DNA of 64,000 bases from Paraspadella gotoi (taxonomy: Eukaryota; Chaetognatha), in contig CM119263.1 in assembly GCA_051294375.1 (NCBI GenBank), positions 12,129,130 to 12,193,129 of the forward strand, read 5' to 3'. The position numbers and the translations under genes were made by a program. Every line of letters begins with the position of its first letter. Position 1 is the stretch's first letter. Shown here piece by piece: positions 52,900-64,000 of this stretch. A model generated the notes under the pieces. The model had not been told where the DNA came from. It saw only the letters and a program-made list of their open reading frames with translations, and searched no databases.

Positions 52900-55356
52900 A
52901 GTGCGCACGAATATTTTTTTTTTTATTTCGGCACACATGTCGTGCGTTTGAGGCTTTTCTTTCCGTTTGGCATTGAATGGCGGAGTCGGAAAGGGTACCG
53001 TAGAGCGTTTGGTGGCGTTTCCGACGCGTAAATTGAAATAAATCACGTGGTAACCGCCTTTACCTCGAGCATTCTGGGGAAAGAAAACCTCTGAAACGTC
53101 AGAGGAAAAAAAAATAAAACAGAGGAGTGTCGAGAAGCGAAAACAACGAGATCGTGAATACGTAGGGGATCAAGGAAAAATAATATACCGTGAGTTTAGC
53201 GCATTTTTAAATTGAAACAAGTTGAACGAAGAGTTGGGAGACGTTAGCAGTGCTGTCGATCGTTTTAACTTTTCACTTTTCTTTCCATTTTCCTTTCTTT
53301 TTCTCCGTCTTTGCAGCGCATTTATCTTTTCAACACTTTCTTTCAATACCTTTCTCTCACTTCATACTTTATTCTCTACTATACTCTCCACTCTCTACTT
53401 TACATTGTATAAAGTATATTGTATAATGGAGAAAGAACAATTAAAATAGAGAAAATAAAAAGACAGGATATTGATATATATTTAAAAAATAAATATATTA
53501 TATAAATAAAATTCGGCGCGAAAAAATTTGGCTTTTTAACGCGATTAGGAAAACAAAGAGAGTCATGCAAAAACAATCATATGCGACCAGAGTGAACAAG
53601 CATATGTAAGCAAAAGGAGACGATAGCTGAAACCTAAGGGTTTTTTGTCAGATCGTTTTTTTGAATCGGAAGAATTTGCTGATCGATAAGTCGGTAAATG
53701 CTGGGTTTCGACATCAGGCAATAATATGGTTAAGTCGTTAAAATACTGTGAAAGTTCGTTCTCTGACAAAAAAGTATAAGAGTGCAGGGAATAAGAGAAG
53801 CCACTGTTGTCTCGGTGACTGGAATACAACTGTAAAACGACTTTGCTCAGGAAGAGATTGAGAAAGTTCACATTATACGTTTTAAAATGTTAACTATGAG
53901 TAAAAAAGATATATGTGAAATCCTTTTCTAAAGGAGAGAAAGTAATTTACATAAAGACAAAAAGAAGCTTAAGATTGATGTTATGCTGACGTTGAAGTTT
54001 ATCCATAGACACAGTCACGCAGGTGGTGTAACGCAGGGACGTAGAGGCGTGTAGGCCCTGTAGGGTGTTGTGGTAGTATCCCACACTCTTCACAACCCTG
54101 AGAGTTGTGATATTCATCAGCGTCGATTCCAATTTATTCTTCGCATCTTCCGCCCCTGGCCTCCCTACGCAGGGACGCACACAAGTAAGCGAGATGGGGT
54201 GTCTAACCTTTCTAACCTTTTTAAAGTACGGGACCTTGTGTGCAACGGACGATGAACTGCTCACGGCAACGTCTTCCACTCGGGGAAGAAAAACCTATGA
54301 AAAACCTAACTCAATTTACTAAACGTAATATAAAACTGCTCGCCACTGATAAAACAGACTAAGGAGAATTATCAATTAAACTAAACGACCAAATTTTCGT
54401 AGTTGTCAGATCTGAGGGGACGCCTGAAATAGAAGACCAAGACTAAGTGTGATAAATGACCGAGAAAATGGTCTCGCGATCATAAAAAAAAGTTGAGAAT
54501 GATGAAGAAGGGTGGCGAAGCGACATAGGTAGGACCGTAGGAGACTTTCAATAATATTAGTAGTAATAAAGAACAGGGAATTCTTGCGAGACGGTATTAT
54601 AAAAAATCACATAAAACGTTGAAAGATTTGTCACATTGTATGGAAATGAGATGGAAAGGAAAGGTTATCAAAAAGAAAGGAAAGAGAAGGCGGAAGGAAT
54701 AAATTTATTTTAGTTCGGAATATAAAGATAATGTAAAACCACAGAGTTCATACAAAGGAATATCGTTTTTCTCTAAAAGAAATAGCAATGAATGTGGCTT
54801 TGCAAGCATCTTGCTTAGTAGATTTAGTTTATAAATCTGGTACGCTTCTGCAAGCATCTTGCGTGACGAAAAAATTGTAAAAGTTTTATTGGAAACCTTT
54901 TGTTTTTTCTCCGTAATTCGTAATTGAAAGTCACATTATGATATTATTATAAATATAATTATAAAAATAAAACGATAAAAAGTTTTGAGGAAAAGAAAAA
55001 CCGAAAACTGAAAATACTAATGTAAATAAGAAAAGCGAAAAACAATTAAAATTAAACTAATTCAAATTATATTTTTTGTATTTTTTATAGATTAAAAAAG
55101 ATTAAATCCAAAAAATGAGTATTAATGATGATTGATGAATGATGATATGATTTTTTTTTCATTTTTCATATAAAAAATAAGGTCCATTGTGGACATTTGG
55201 GTGCCCAAAGGCCACTTGCCTTGTTTTCTGGAAGCTTTTTGCCAATAAATTGTCCTGGTTTTAGTAAGGAAATGTTTCGGGACCTTCGGGTTTGATGTAT
55301 AGGAAAGTGAGTGAGTGAGTGAGTGAGTGAGTGAGTGAGTGTGTTAGGAAGTAGGA

Positions 55357-55396
<40 letters not shown>

Positions 55397-56240
55397 TTTG
55401 CAAGGGTGTTTGGCTCTAATCGGCGCCGCGGAGATTTTCTCTTCTCTCTTCTCGTCGACCTTCAATTTTATTTTTTGATGGAGGTCGAATATAAAAAGTG
55501 ACCGCACTACATTTTAAGGGTCCTGATTCAATAAAATCTCCAAAAAATGTTGACCGAATTTTTATTAATTCTCATCAGATTTAACTTTTTAATACTTAAT
55601 ATAATTTTAACAGAAAGTAAATAGTTTTTCATCCTTTCGTCATAACTTTTTCTTTTCGTTCCATTAAATTAGGTAATATCCACAATAAGAAGTTAGGACA
55701 GTTTATGGTTTTTCTCCCTGACTCCGAATTGGCGAACGCGAAAAAAAAAGGAACAGTGAAAGGAATTCAGGATTCGTTGTGCGTTGCATAAATGTTTTGC
55801 TGAAACACGGACTATTTTTTTCCCCCAAACGCAGGTTTAGGTCCCCGTTTATGTGTTAACAAATAGTTGACAGACGCTCCGCACATCGCATACTCGGACA
55901 TTCGTCGGTTATCCAATATCGCACTAACGTCCAAATTTGACTCGATCACATTTTTTCGCCACATAGAGTAAAAAATTAACAATTTTAAACTTTAAAACGG
56001 ATGTGACAGTCATGTGGGCGAGAGTGGTGACGTTTTGTAAAAGCGATAATCGCGACGACAACGACATGGCGAGAATTTTCACACCGGACGTGACGGGAAT
56101 GGAAAACAAACGCGCGGAGAAAATTTATCCAGAGAGGCTCACGAGCAAAAAATAAAATAAAATCCTGAAAAAAAAGAGAAAAAAAGAAGAAAAAAACTGT
56201 TGGTTTTATTTTTTGTCGGCACCGTTTATAATTTCATGTT
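52900..56240. other. gene-poor stretch
   Basis: No supported exon except the short duplicate at 54112-54156. Tandem GTGA (55309-55350) and GA (55355-55395) arrays are present. Confidence 0.5.
54112..54156 (-). repeat. 45-bp inverted duplicate of the 56463-56507 segment
   Basis: The minus strand is identical over 45 bases to 56463-56507 and keeps the same reading frame (PGAEDAKNKLESTLMN). Flanks diverge. Upstream on the minus strand an AG acceptor-like site (cgtccctgcgtag) precedes it. Either two related exons or a short segmental duplication. Confidence 0.6.
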
Positions 56241-56324
56241 TATTTTTTTTAGTTTGAGTCTCTCTTCGAATTTGAGATCAGTTCCCCAGTTTTTTTCCCC
56301 GGAACCTTCTTTGGCTCTCGGCTT

Positions 56325-56438
56325 TGGCGGCGCGCGCGCGCGTGAGGCCACGCGCACGGTCTCGCGCCTTTGAAGTCAGCAACAGTTGCCGCTCGTCTCC
56401 TCCCACCGGTTGAGAGAGGAGAGAATGACGTCCTCGCC
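56325..56438 (+). promoter_or_regulatory. CpG-rich promoter-like block
   Basis: ggcggcgcgcgcgcgcgtga and surrounding GC-rich DNA directly precede the strong-context ATG at 56439. No TATA box. Confidence 0.3.
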
Positions 56439-56523
56439 ATGGAAGAGAGCGCAGGGAAGCCTGGGGCGGAAGATGCGAAGAATAAATTGGAATCGACGCT
56501 GATGAATCTCACAACTGTCAAAG
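56439..56523 (+). CDS. candidate first coding exon of an unknown gene
   Basis: An ATG in strong context (cgccATGG) below a CpG-rich block (56325-56400) starts MEESAGKPGAEDAKNKLEST and reaches a possible donor CAAA/gtattc. A nearly identical stretch occurs in inverted orientation at 54112-54156. I found no following exon and do not recognise the peptide. It may be a small gene, an exon duplicate or chance. Confidence 0.3.
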
Positions 56524-56649
56524 TATTCGGTTTATGTACGCGTATTCGTTATCTATATTAGTTACACTTATTTTATCCCTCACTTTATCCAATTCCGTCC
56601 TCAAAATCCACGGTCACGTATTGAGGCGAGTTACTTTTAAATTCTCTGC

Positions 56650-56660
56650 TCTCTCATCTC

Positions 56661-56716
<56 letters not shown>

Positions 56717-56725
56717 CTCTCTCCA
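56650..56725 (+). repeat. (TC)n microsatellite
   Basis: TC array with rare interruptions. Confidence 0.95.
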
Positions 56726-56766
56726 TCTCAATAGAAAGAGTGGCGCGACGCAGCTTCCCTTTACTG

Positions 56767-56880
56767 CCAATAGGAAACGCTCCGCAAATTGGAAGCGTGT
56801 CATGGACCAATTGAAGACAAGCTTTTATGGCAAAGAACCAATTCGACGTCGTCAATTGCGTAAAGATTTTAACCAATCGG
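56767..56880. promoter_or_regulatory. cluster of four CCAAT boxes
   Basis: ccaat occurs near 56767, 56807, 56839 and 56873 in about 110 bases, all on the plus strand: an arrangement often seen in NF-Y-type promoters. No transcript can be assigned. Confidence 0.3.
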
Positions 56881-56995
56881 GCAGCAAGACGACAATCCCA
56901 GTCATGTAGTACTAGGCCCTCGGGCATGACCTACGCAAGGTTACTTATCCCATGGAGGAACTAATTGGGATAGATAAGGGTTTGGAGGCTAAGAG

Positions 56996-56997
<2 letters not shown>

Positions 56998-57074
<77 letters not shown>
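56998..57074 (+). repeat. (GA)n microsatellite
   Basis: Pure GA array. Confidence 0.95.
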
Positions 57075-57077
<3 letters not shown>

Positions 57078-57423
57078 TAATGAATTAAGAAGGATCTTCG
57101 AGATTACAGTGGAGCTAATTAAGAAAGAAAAATAAATAAACAACGAAGCATAATTGTTTTTTCAGGGTTATTTTTCCTCCATTTTAAAATCTTAAAAATC
57201 TACAAGTTCCGGCATAATATAATAATATAACTACTTCAACTACTACAGATTTCCTTTCCATGAAATTCTAACTCAAATTAACGTTAATATTTTTAATAGA
57301 GACACCTTTCAAAATCTGAGATAGCGGAGAAATGGTATGTCTGTGATGACTTGTCTGTCTCTTTAACTATTTTTCTTTAAAAAAAAATAAAGAAAAGAGT
57401 AAATCTAACTATACGATTATAGA

Positions 57424-57429
57424 TTTATT
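57424..57429 (-). terminator. candidate polyadenylation signal of the TB/EGF gene
   Basis: AATAAA on the minus strand about 660 nt past the stop. It is the nearest canonical hexamer noticed. Confidence 0.3.
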
Positions 57430-57782
57430 TTAAAATGGTCTATAGACCGATTAGCTAAACGATCAGTTGACATCCTTGGTTACTTTACTGCCCGTATCAT
57501 TTTTAATTCATTGACAATTGTAATAGGCGATGGAAACAAAGTTAATAATTAATTCTTTAAACAGCCAACACCTCATCATCCAAACGACGCAAAAAAAAGT
57601 AAAACTAACAATCAAAACAAAAAGAACGAAAAAAATATTATCACATAGTTAAAATCCGTTCGTCGAAAAAAAAAATACTTAAGACGTCGAATTTTTGGTC
57701 GAATCGATGCAATCATTTGTCATTGAAATCATAGTCTTAACAGTCGACGTTTCGGGATCTTCCAAATTAACGAAGCTGTTCG

Positions 57783-58054
57783 ATGAAGACGAAAGCCCTT
57801 AACCAGAAAGTAGAGGTCATAGTTATACTATATGGCAGTATTAGACTGCTACACTGGGATGAATAATTTCAGACTCCAGGTTTAATCAGGGTCATCGTAT
57901 CATATCTTGGTGACGACGAAACAAGCCCTGAACCAGAATGTAGAGGTCAAAGTTATACTTATAGGAAATACGGCAGTATTAGGCTGCTACACTGGGATAA
58001 AAAATTTCAGACTCCAGGTTAAATCAGGGTCATCGTATCGTATCTTGGTGACGA
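57783..58054 (+). repeat. tandem duplication (two units of about 130-140 bp) in the 3' UTR region of the TB/EGF gene
   Basis: Two near-identical units (57783-57912 and 57913-58054) share gtagaggtcatagttatact, ggcagtattagactgctaca and gggtcatcgtatcatatctt. They end about 30 bases past the stop of the minus-strand gene and so lie in its 3' UTR or immediate flank. Confidence 0.8.
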
Positions 58055-58085
58055 CTCTTTCCGACTCTATGATCCCCGACGTCCG

Positions 58086-59217
58086 TCACAATTTATCGTC
58101 GTTGTCGTGGGCGGGCAAATCGTCGACGAAGGGCTCGTCATATCCGTGAGAGTGGAGCGATGCGGCGTCGTCATAGAGATTCGCACGTGACGTTTCGATC
58201 AGCGGACGCGAATATCCTGAAGACGAGGCGCCCGCGTCGTCGTCCTCGTCGTCGTCGTCGTCGTCGTCGAAACCGTCCATTAGTCGGTTGAGTTGCTCGG
58301 TGGAGATGTGCTTCGATCCAGGATGAACGGGTTTGTTGTATCCTTTGTCGGCGGCGTCGCAATCCCCACCGACAGCTCCGATTTTCTCCTCCTCCTCGTC
58401 CACTTCCCGCAGAGGCTCCTCTTCGAGACGCCGCTTTTTTGCGTCGACGGCATCGGCGTTCCTCGACGGCCAAGACGGCTCCTCGTACACGTGATCCCCG
58501 CCGTCGTCGGCGTAGTACTCGTTACCGCCGAGAATCTTCTTTCGAAACGGCGCCACGGGTTCGTATCCCGGTTCCGGCGGCGCCGGTCGAATTGGGAGAT
58601 TCACCACGAGTTTTCCGGGGCCGTTCTCTTGTGTCGAGGGAGCCGTCCTTGCCGAGTTTGATCGCGAAAGCGAGGTTACGCGGCTGGGAGGCTTAACGGC
58701 GTCGTCACCGCCGCTTCCTGCGTCGGAGACGAACGATCCGGCGCTGACAAACTCGCTTTTGGGCCGACGCGGCGGTGGCGGCGGCTCGTAGTTGGGTCGG
58801 CGTGGGGACGACAGTTGACGCTGCATAGGCGTCGAAGGAGGCGCCGGAGATTGTTGGTGGCATGGAGGGGAGGTTGGCACGGATCCGTTCGAGGCGGCCG
58901 TACAGTGGAGAGTTGGAGGCGCGTCCTGAAGAAAAACGACTATCTCCTCGCGCGGGGTCGTTTGATTATATGTCGGGTTCACGTGATTCTGAGGATAATC
59001 GAGGGTGGAACGTGTGCCAGAGAGTCGGAACAGCACAGCTCCGGGGGTATGGGGCACGAAGATCTTTCGTCTGAAAAGAGAAGAAGGAATTTTGTAAAAG
59101 GTTCGTAGATGAAAAAAAAACTGTGAGAGTGAATTCCTCACCTTTTGTACAGATAGAACAGAACCAAGAGCAAGAGGAAGACCAATAACAGTGGAATAAT
59201 GATGGCCAATATGACAA
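58086..59217 (-). CDS. membrane helix and cytoplasmic tail exons
   Basis: Exon 59142-59217 is almost exactly the membrane helix. Exon 58086-59070 is the tail: [14 protein letters not shown], then [14 protein letters not shown] (NPxY, PTB/clathrin-adaptor type), [14 protein letters not shown] (SH3 type plus tyrosine), [18 protein letters not shown], an acidic run [15 protein letters not shown] and [14 protein letters not shown] before the stop. Motif functions are inferred from known short-motif classes. Confidence 0.88.
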
Positions 59218-62200
59218 CTGGAATCGTAGAAGAAAAATTAAAGCCTTTATGTATCAATTCAGTCAGGATCGAATGTCAATAATGACGCACTTGTATTGGA
59301 GTCTTTATCACTGACGACTGGTTCTCCGACAAAAATGCTGTGTTCCGCTTTACTCTTTTCGTCAAGAAATTTGTCGGGATCCTTCTCGTAGTCTTGGTGA
59401 TTTTCGTAGCCAGTGGCGGCCGTAGAAGTCATGGCTTCCGCGGTCGTCGTCGCGTTATCGACCGCCTCTTCGTGGCAACTTGTATGCGGCCCTTCCTCGC
59501 CAACTTTGACAGGGAGTTTAGGCTCCTCGCAGTGACACTTAAAGCCGCCTTCCAGGTTGATACAAGTTTCCCAGGGGCGACATTTTTTCTTGTTCATTTC
59601 ACATTCGTTAACATCTGAAAACCAAGATTCTAGGTATAACTACGTAGATACTCGAATAGGTTTTAGAAATTGCAGATTAAAAGTTTTTTTGATGTATATG
59701 ATGAATGATGATGATGATTGATGATGATCTAATTTTATACTGATTTGACAACCCAATACAAGATGGATTCGAAGGTAGGGAGATCAATAGCCACCTTACC
59801 AGTGCAAACGGGTCTCTTTAAGATGGTGTGCAGCGTGTGGTAGTTCAGTCGAAAGCCCTCGAAGCAGTGGCAGAGGTAGGATCCGTGAATGTTGGTGCAG
59901 TTTCCGCCGCCGCAAATGTTCGGGTTCACTTCGCATTCGTTCACGTCTTCCTCGTCGAAATAAATTAGATATAGAAACTTTGCTCAGCGAAAATGGTTTA
60001 AAATTGTGATGCCGTCACAATCATCAATCGCAACGAGACGAATCAATCAATGAATCAATCGCAAGGAGATTCTGGGAATCTGACACCAAAATATTTTTAT
60101 ATTGCGGCGGTATTATACCTAAAATAGTAAATATCTGAACGGTGACTTTTATGGTAAGGAATTTATTATGAGTTAGATAAAGTGGGTGAAAACTGGTTTT
60201 CTTATCTTTTAAAAGCTTGCTCTTAAAAAGGGTAAACATTTATGATTGCTTATTCTTTGGTGCTCAGAAGAGAAAGGGAATTACCGTCGCAAATGGAATC
60301 ATTTCCTTGTTGGACCATAACGTAGCCTTCACCGCAATCACATCTATACGATCCCTCCACGTTAATGCACTGCGCCCAGCCACAGATTTTCTCTTGTTCG
60401 AGGCATTCGTTTACGTCTGGCGGGCGAAGAAAAAAGTTTGCAGCGACGATGAATCGGTTTATTTTATTTTATTTATTTCAGTTTCCTGACGGAGATATGA
60501 CGGTTGTGGCGAACCTATGGCCACGCCCACCGATGGCGATAACCAAATATTACACAAACGATACCGCATTAATTTTTTTATCACATTTCTTTATTTTTAC
60601 ATAATGTACACAAAGGAACAGAATGATCGACCGAAAAGTGACTTTATACGATTGCTACGCGAGTACTCGCTGAGCAACTAAAAATGCTCACCGCAGCAGT
60701 GGTAGTGCGCGGCCGAGGCGCCGTCCGTCCCACCACCGGCTCATTTTAATCCGATAGCCGTCGTTGCAGGAGCACCGGTAACTGCCCGGCGTGTTGATGC
60801 ACTTGCCGTATAGCGCACCGTCGCCGCAAAGAGTCGGATGGCGGCCACACTCGTCGATGTCCACGCAGGCGTTGCCGTTTTGAAGGAAGCTGTGAGGAAA
60901 AAAATAAAGCAATAGCTCAAATCAATCAATCACGAAAATCAACTTTAAGCTCTTTTTTTGTTTAAACGCTGATTTTATCAATTAAAGAGGGAATGTAAAA
61001 TTCCGCTACTTATTCTATGGCGTCACTTTTAACACAGCATTAAAAAAAAAGTTCGAGTCTCCCACTGAACCAATTTCCCGTAAATATTCAATTTCTTTTT
61101 TTCTTAATTTCCCTTTCATTTTTTTATATTTATGCTTTTAACCTTGCCTTTTATAAGTACACTTTTTTTCCGCGAATCATCATTCGAAATGTTTCCAAAT
61201 GTCTTTCGCGATTTCGAAGTGGTCTTCCTCTTCCTCCTCCTCCTGCTGTTTCTCCTCTTCCTCCTGTATCTTTTCTTGCTCCTCATTAGAGGTATACACA
61301 AAAACAAAAATACTTTTTTTTCGGTATTCATTATGGATTCAATGAGATACCCAAATAAAACTTTTGATTTAGAAGGCTCCTTTCATTTTTCTGTATTGCG
61401 TTTTACACTAATCTTAACGTATTGTCCACGAAACCGACATTCACATAAAGACAGACAGACGAACAGACAGACTGAAAAACGTCTTATAGAGTCACGTTCT
61501 TCTGTGGACTTACCCGTCCTTGCAGTTGCAGCGAAAAGCACCCTGCGTGTTGACGCATTCGCCATTCGGTGAACAAAGTTGCGTGTCTTCGTGGCATTCG
61601 TTTACATCTGAAGAGTTGCAAATTAAAAATGAAACAAAAGACTGAAGTGATCAATAGTCGTTGCCGTGAGCCCCATGATGGTGAGCATAACCCCTGCACT
61701 TCGGTTGCCCTGGGAATCTGGGAGATTTTTCTGTGAGAGACTCAGATATATTTTTTTTCGTACTCGCGTTATCCCAATCCACCATTTAGGTGGTTACTTC
61801 AACTTGTTTTAACATAACTTAACTGTTAACACAAAAATCTTAAAGTATAGTGATCTCGCCAGACGTTACTATCAAACAAAATTAATGAAAAAAAAAACGA
61901 ATGATTGATGCGATAACGAATCATTGATGTAATAGTAATTGATTGATGTAATAGTAATTGATTGATGTAATAGTAATTGATTTATGTAATAGTAATTGAT
62001 TGATGTAATAGTAATTGATTGATTGATCTAATAGTAATTGATTGATAGATATAAATATAATTGATTGATAGATTTAATAGTAATTAATTGATGAAATTGT
62101 AATTGATTGATTGATGTAATAGTAATTGATTGATTGATCTAATAGTAATTGATTGATTCGCCGGTCTGGCGATATAAAAAACTAAGTCAAAGAAGATACC

Positions 62201-63037
62201 TATAACTGACTAGTTCAAACTGAGCGAATACAACGCACAACTTTCGCTTAATTGGGTAGCTAATGAAGAAAGAATTTATTTTATTTTCGAGAAAGCACCA
62301 CCCGAGAAAACTGCCGGCGGCCGACAGTTAAATTTTTTCTAGTTGTAAAAAATTAATGTATTTCTAACTGTAAACCCGGACTAAGGTGTCTCGTCAAAGA
62401 AATTGAGCTGAGCAGCTATCTTAACCAACAAAATTTGGACTACCAAAACTAAAAAATCTCTTTCGATTTGTGATTCGGGTTTCATGATTTATATTTATTT
62501 TTATTTATATTCTTCACAATTATTTAATATTATTTTATATTACATTTTAAAAAAATGATATAAAGACATTTTAAATATTTTAACACAACTCCATTTTAGA
62601 GTAAAAATACACTAACCTAAACAAGTTCCCTGCTTCGTGGTTTTATATCCGGGTTGGCGACAGTTGCATTCAAATCCAGAACTCGTCTTGGTGCATGATC
62701 CACCTGGACCGCAGATGTTGGGATAACGGTCGCATACGTTCGGGCCCTAAATCGTAAAAAAAAAATAATAATTCAATACTGGAACTCTTCACAAATTCGC
62801 GTGGCATCATACGGAGGGCCCATACATGATAAGCTTCTCTGTACCGTTCCAATTTTAGTAGATTCTTTTAAAAAATTATTTTTTACAGTTAAATTATGCA
62901 GGGATTATTTTTGACAGTTTTTTAATTTGAATTTGTTTTTGAACTTTTTGTCTCTTTGTCTCTTTTTGTCTCTCTGTGACAGGGAAACTTTATGAATTTT
63001 GAAAAAAAACGGTGAGGCGAAACCGTAGAAAATATCC

Positions 63038-63090
<53 letters not shown>

Positions 63091-63631
63091 CTGACCTGCT
63101 TCAAATAGCAGTTTTTCCAATCGCCGTTATTGTGCCAACCCGCCTGACAACTGCAATAGTACCTTCCAGGTTGGTTGTAGCAAGTTCCCCCGGGAGAGCA
63201 AACGTTCGGGTGTTCCTGGCATTCGTTGATATCTGTGTGAGTGACGAAAACCACTTTGACAATAAAAAAACTTCATGGAGATAAAACATCATCGACCCGA
63301 GCGGGAAACCTCAGGTTGAAGATGAAAAATTAAATTGCGTTCGCACCAGGCGCAAAGGCGATACAGTATCGCCAAACTTTATTATTCGTGAAACGATATT
63401 TTTGGGAGCAGCTGAAGAAAGTGTTAAAGCCGAAGCTTCTCGTTTCGGATTGGAAAAGGCATAGCGAGGGTGAGTCGACGGGAAGGAGGGCTAAAGCGTT
63501 GCCAGATGTTTTCGAATCCGGTAGGAGGGTAGATGGAAGGAGAGGTGGGCGATAGGATAGAATCCGTTTATGTTTATGTTTATAATGTGTCAGAAGGTTT
63601 AAGCCGCGTCACTGAAACCGCATTAATCATA

Positions 63632-63670
<39 letters not shown>

Positions 63671-64000
63671 CACTACTGTCATTCTCGACATTCGGTCGGA
63701 ATAGATCGTTTTACTTTTACGGTTGTATTTTCTCCGTTTCTATTTAAATATTATAATTTATAATACCAATGTCATTTATCAATTGTAAGATTTTTGGAAA
63801 ATCGTGAACTTCATTAGACTACTTAGTACATGGTTCATCTTCTCTTTCACTCTGTCCCTCACCGTTTCCGTCCTTTCGTCTCCCCATCCCAAAGGGGCAC
63901 ATGTTGTCGACGATGTCGGCCGGGAGGTTAAGATTAGAGCAGGGATTGTCACGTCCCCACGAATAGGCGTAGCCAGTGTCGACGCAGCAACACTCCGTCA
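58086..64000 (-). CDS. membrane-anchored TB/EGF (fibrillin-like) receptor-like protein, 3' part
   Basis: Ten exons in coding order: 63863->64000, 63096-63232, 62617-62746, 61514-61607, 60692-60889, 60285-60416, 59800-59946, 59291-59614, 59142-59217, 58086-59070. They encode the second part of a TB (8-cysteine) domain ([19 protein letters not shown]), seven EGF domains, most of calcium-binding type (DVNEC, DIDEC starts), a 58-residue stalk, one membrane helix ([20 protein letters not shown]) with a KRRK stop-transfer, and a 329-residue tail. Phases agree except in exon 60692-60889, which carries one extra base. TB plus EGF is the fibrillin/LTBP arrangement of secreted matrix proteins; here the chain is anchored in the membrane. 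The tail has an NPTY motif, several YxxP/YEEP-like tyrosines, SH3-type prolines and an Asp run, which suggests adaptor binding. The 5' part is outside the window. Confidence 0.9.
59291..60416 (-). CDS. EGF domains 5 to 7 and juxtamembrane stalk
   Basis: Exons 60285-60416 ([17 protein letters not shown]), 59800-59946 ([17 protein letters not shown]) and 59291-59614 ([18 protein letters not shown]) are phase 1-1 modules, the classic symmetrical EGF exon. The last one continues into a Thr/Ala and acidic stalk ([19 protein letters not shown]) that may carry O-glycans. The acceptor of the middle exon has a weak pyrimidine tract. Confidence 0.85.
60692..61607 (-). CDS. EGF domains 3 and 4, with a split-domain intron and a frame error
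   Basis: Exon 61514-61607 encodes [12 protein letters not shown] to RCNCKDG and leaves at phase 2 inside the EGF. Exon 60692-60889 finishes it (FLQNGNAC) and encodes [16 protein letters not shown] to [12 protein letters not shown]. As given, the last part loses its sixth cysteine and reads into a stop past the donor. Dropping one G from the GGG near 60732 yields an ending HYHCCG at phase 1, which fits the next exon. Confidence 0.8.
61930..62158 (+). repeat. minisatellite of about 19 bp in a TB/EGF intron
   Basis: About ten units close to attgattgatgtaatagta, more diverged in the middle, in intron 61608-62616. Confidence 0.9.
62617..62746 (-). CDS. EGF domain exon 2
   Basis: [29 protein letters not shown] and GTCLG: six cysteines with EGF spacing, but without the DxNE lead, so calcium binding is doubtful. 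Phase 0 to 1, matching both neighbours. Confidence 0.85.
63040..63088 (+). repeat. (TC)n microsatellite next to a splice donor
   Basis: On the sense strand this is GA and begins about eight bases after the donor at 63095. Confidence 0.95.
63096..63232 (-). CDS. EGF domain exon 1
   Basis: [18 protein letters not shown] and then [15 protein letters not shown] with a sixth cysteine: a calcium-binding EGF. Phase 1 in, phase 0 out at CAG/gtcaga. A (GA)n run starts about ten bases inside the intron. Confidence 0.85.
63630..63668 (+). repeat. (TC)n microsatellite
   Basis: Short TC array in the intron between the TB and first EGF exons. Confidence 0.9.
63863..64000 (-). CDS. TB-domain exon (cut by window end)
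   Basis: Reads [20 protein letters not shown], later NMCPFGMG, and ends at donor AACG/gtgagg, phase 1. The CCC triplet, the W in a GxxWG-like context and the CP pair mark a TGF-beta-binding type domain as in fibrillins and LTBPs. The first cysteines lie outside. Confidence 0.8.

Noticed and set aside
61930-62158. CRISPR-like or regulatory repeat
   Set aside because: Head-to-tail 19-bp units without spacers; a simple minisatellite in an intron.

Overview
The window looks like a draft-quality piece of a nuclear metazoan genome. The genes have introns with GT/AG borders, and three of them belong to families I recognise: an ABCA-type ABC transporter, a SHANK synaptic scaffold, and a fibrillin-like TB/EGF membrane protein. 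SHANK and TB domains are animal families. The intergenic DNA is AT-rich, and introns and spacers are full of GA/CT microsatellites and non-coding inverted-repeat elements. Exons have high GC at third positions. I cannot name the phylum, but an invertebrate is likely. There are N runs at 3235-3259, 7825-7834, 28591-28600 and 49174-49183. Several single-base homopolymer differences break otherwise clear exons, which points to an uncorrected long-read assembly.

Layout. 1-17 kb (+): the 3' part of an ABCA gene. Exons at 1565-1673, 2201-2299, 2349-2477, 10837-10933, 13548-13675 and 16194-16361 are separated by introns swollen with transposons: a miniature LTR element (732-1269), a 190-bp hairpin, a palindrome of about 5.6 kb (3346-8925), a 780-bp tandem duplication, SINE-like repeats and a 1.5-kb foldback element (11690-13180). 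17-22.7 kb: repeats plus a CpG-rich promoter candidate near 18.2-18.6 kb. 22.7-30.2 kb (+): a seven-exon gene for an unrecognised single-pass membrane protein with a Lys/Glu-rich tail. 30.2-32.7 kb: no gene seen.

32.8-41.8 kb (-): a full 11-exon SHANK gene (SH3, PDZ, long proline/glutamine-rich region, SAM), about 1,980 residues. Its only visible start lies just before the SH3 region, and no ankyrin-repeat exon is visible upstream. 42-58 kb: a 16-kb stretch with no convincing multi-exon gene. It holds microsatellites, CpG-rich promoter-like islands, X-box-like motifs, a 33-bp minisatellite and a duplicated 45-bp potentially coding segment. 58.1-64.0 kb and beyond (-): the 3' part of a gene for a TB domain, seven EGF domains, one membrane helix and a 329-residue cytoplasmic tail with an NPxY motif.

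The genes do not form an operon. SHANK and the TB/EGF receptor-like protein are both adhesion/scaffold types, but nothing in the sequence links their functions. The observations most worth following are the ankyrin-less SHANK, the membrane-anchored TB/EGF protein with a signalling tail, the unknown membrane protein, the foldback element families, and the homopolymer frameshifts, which would mislead any automatic gene call here.
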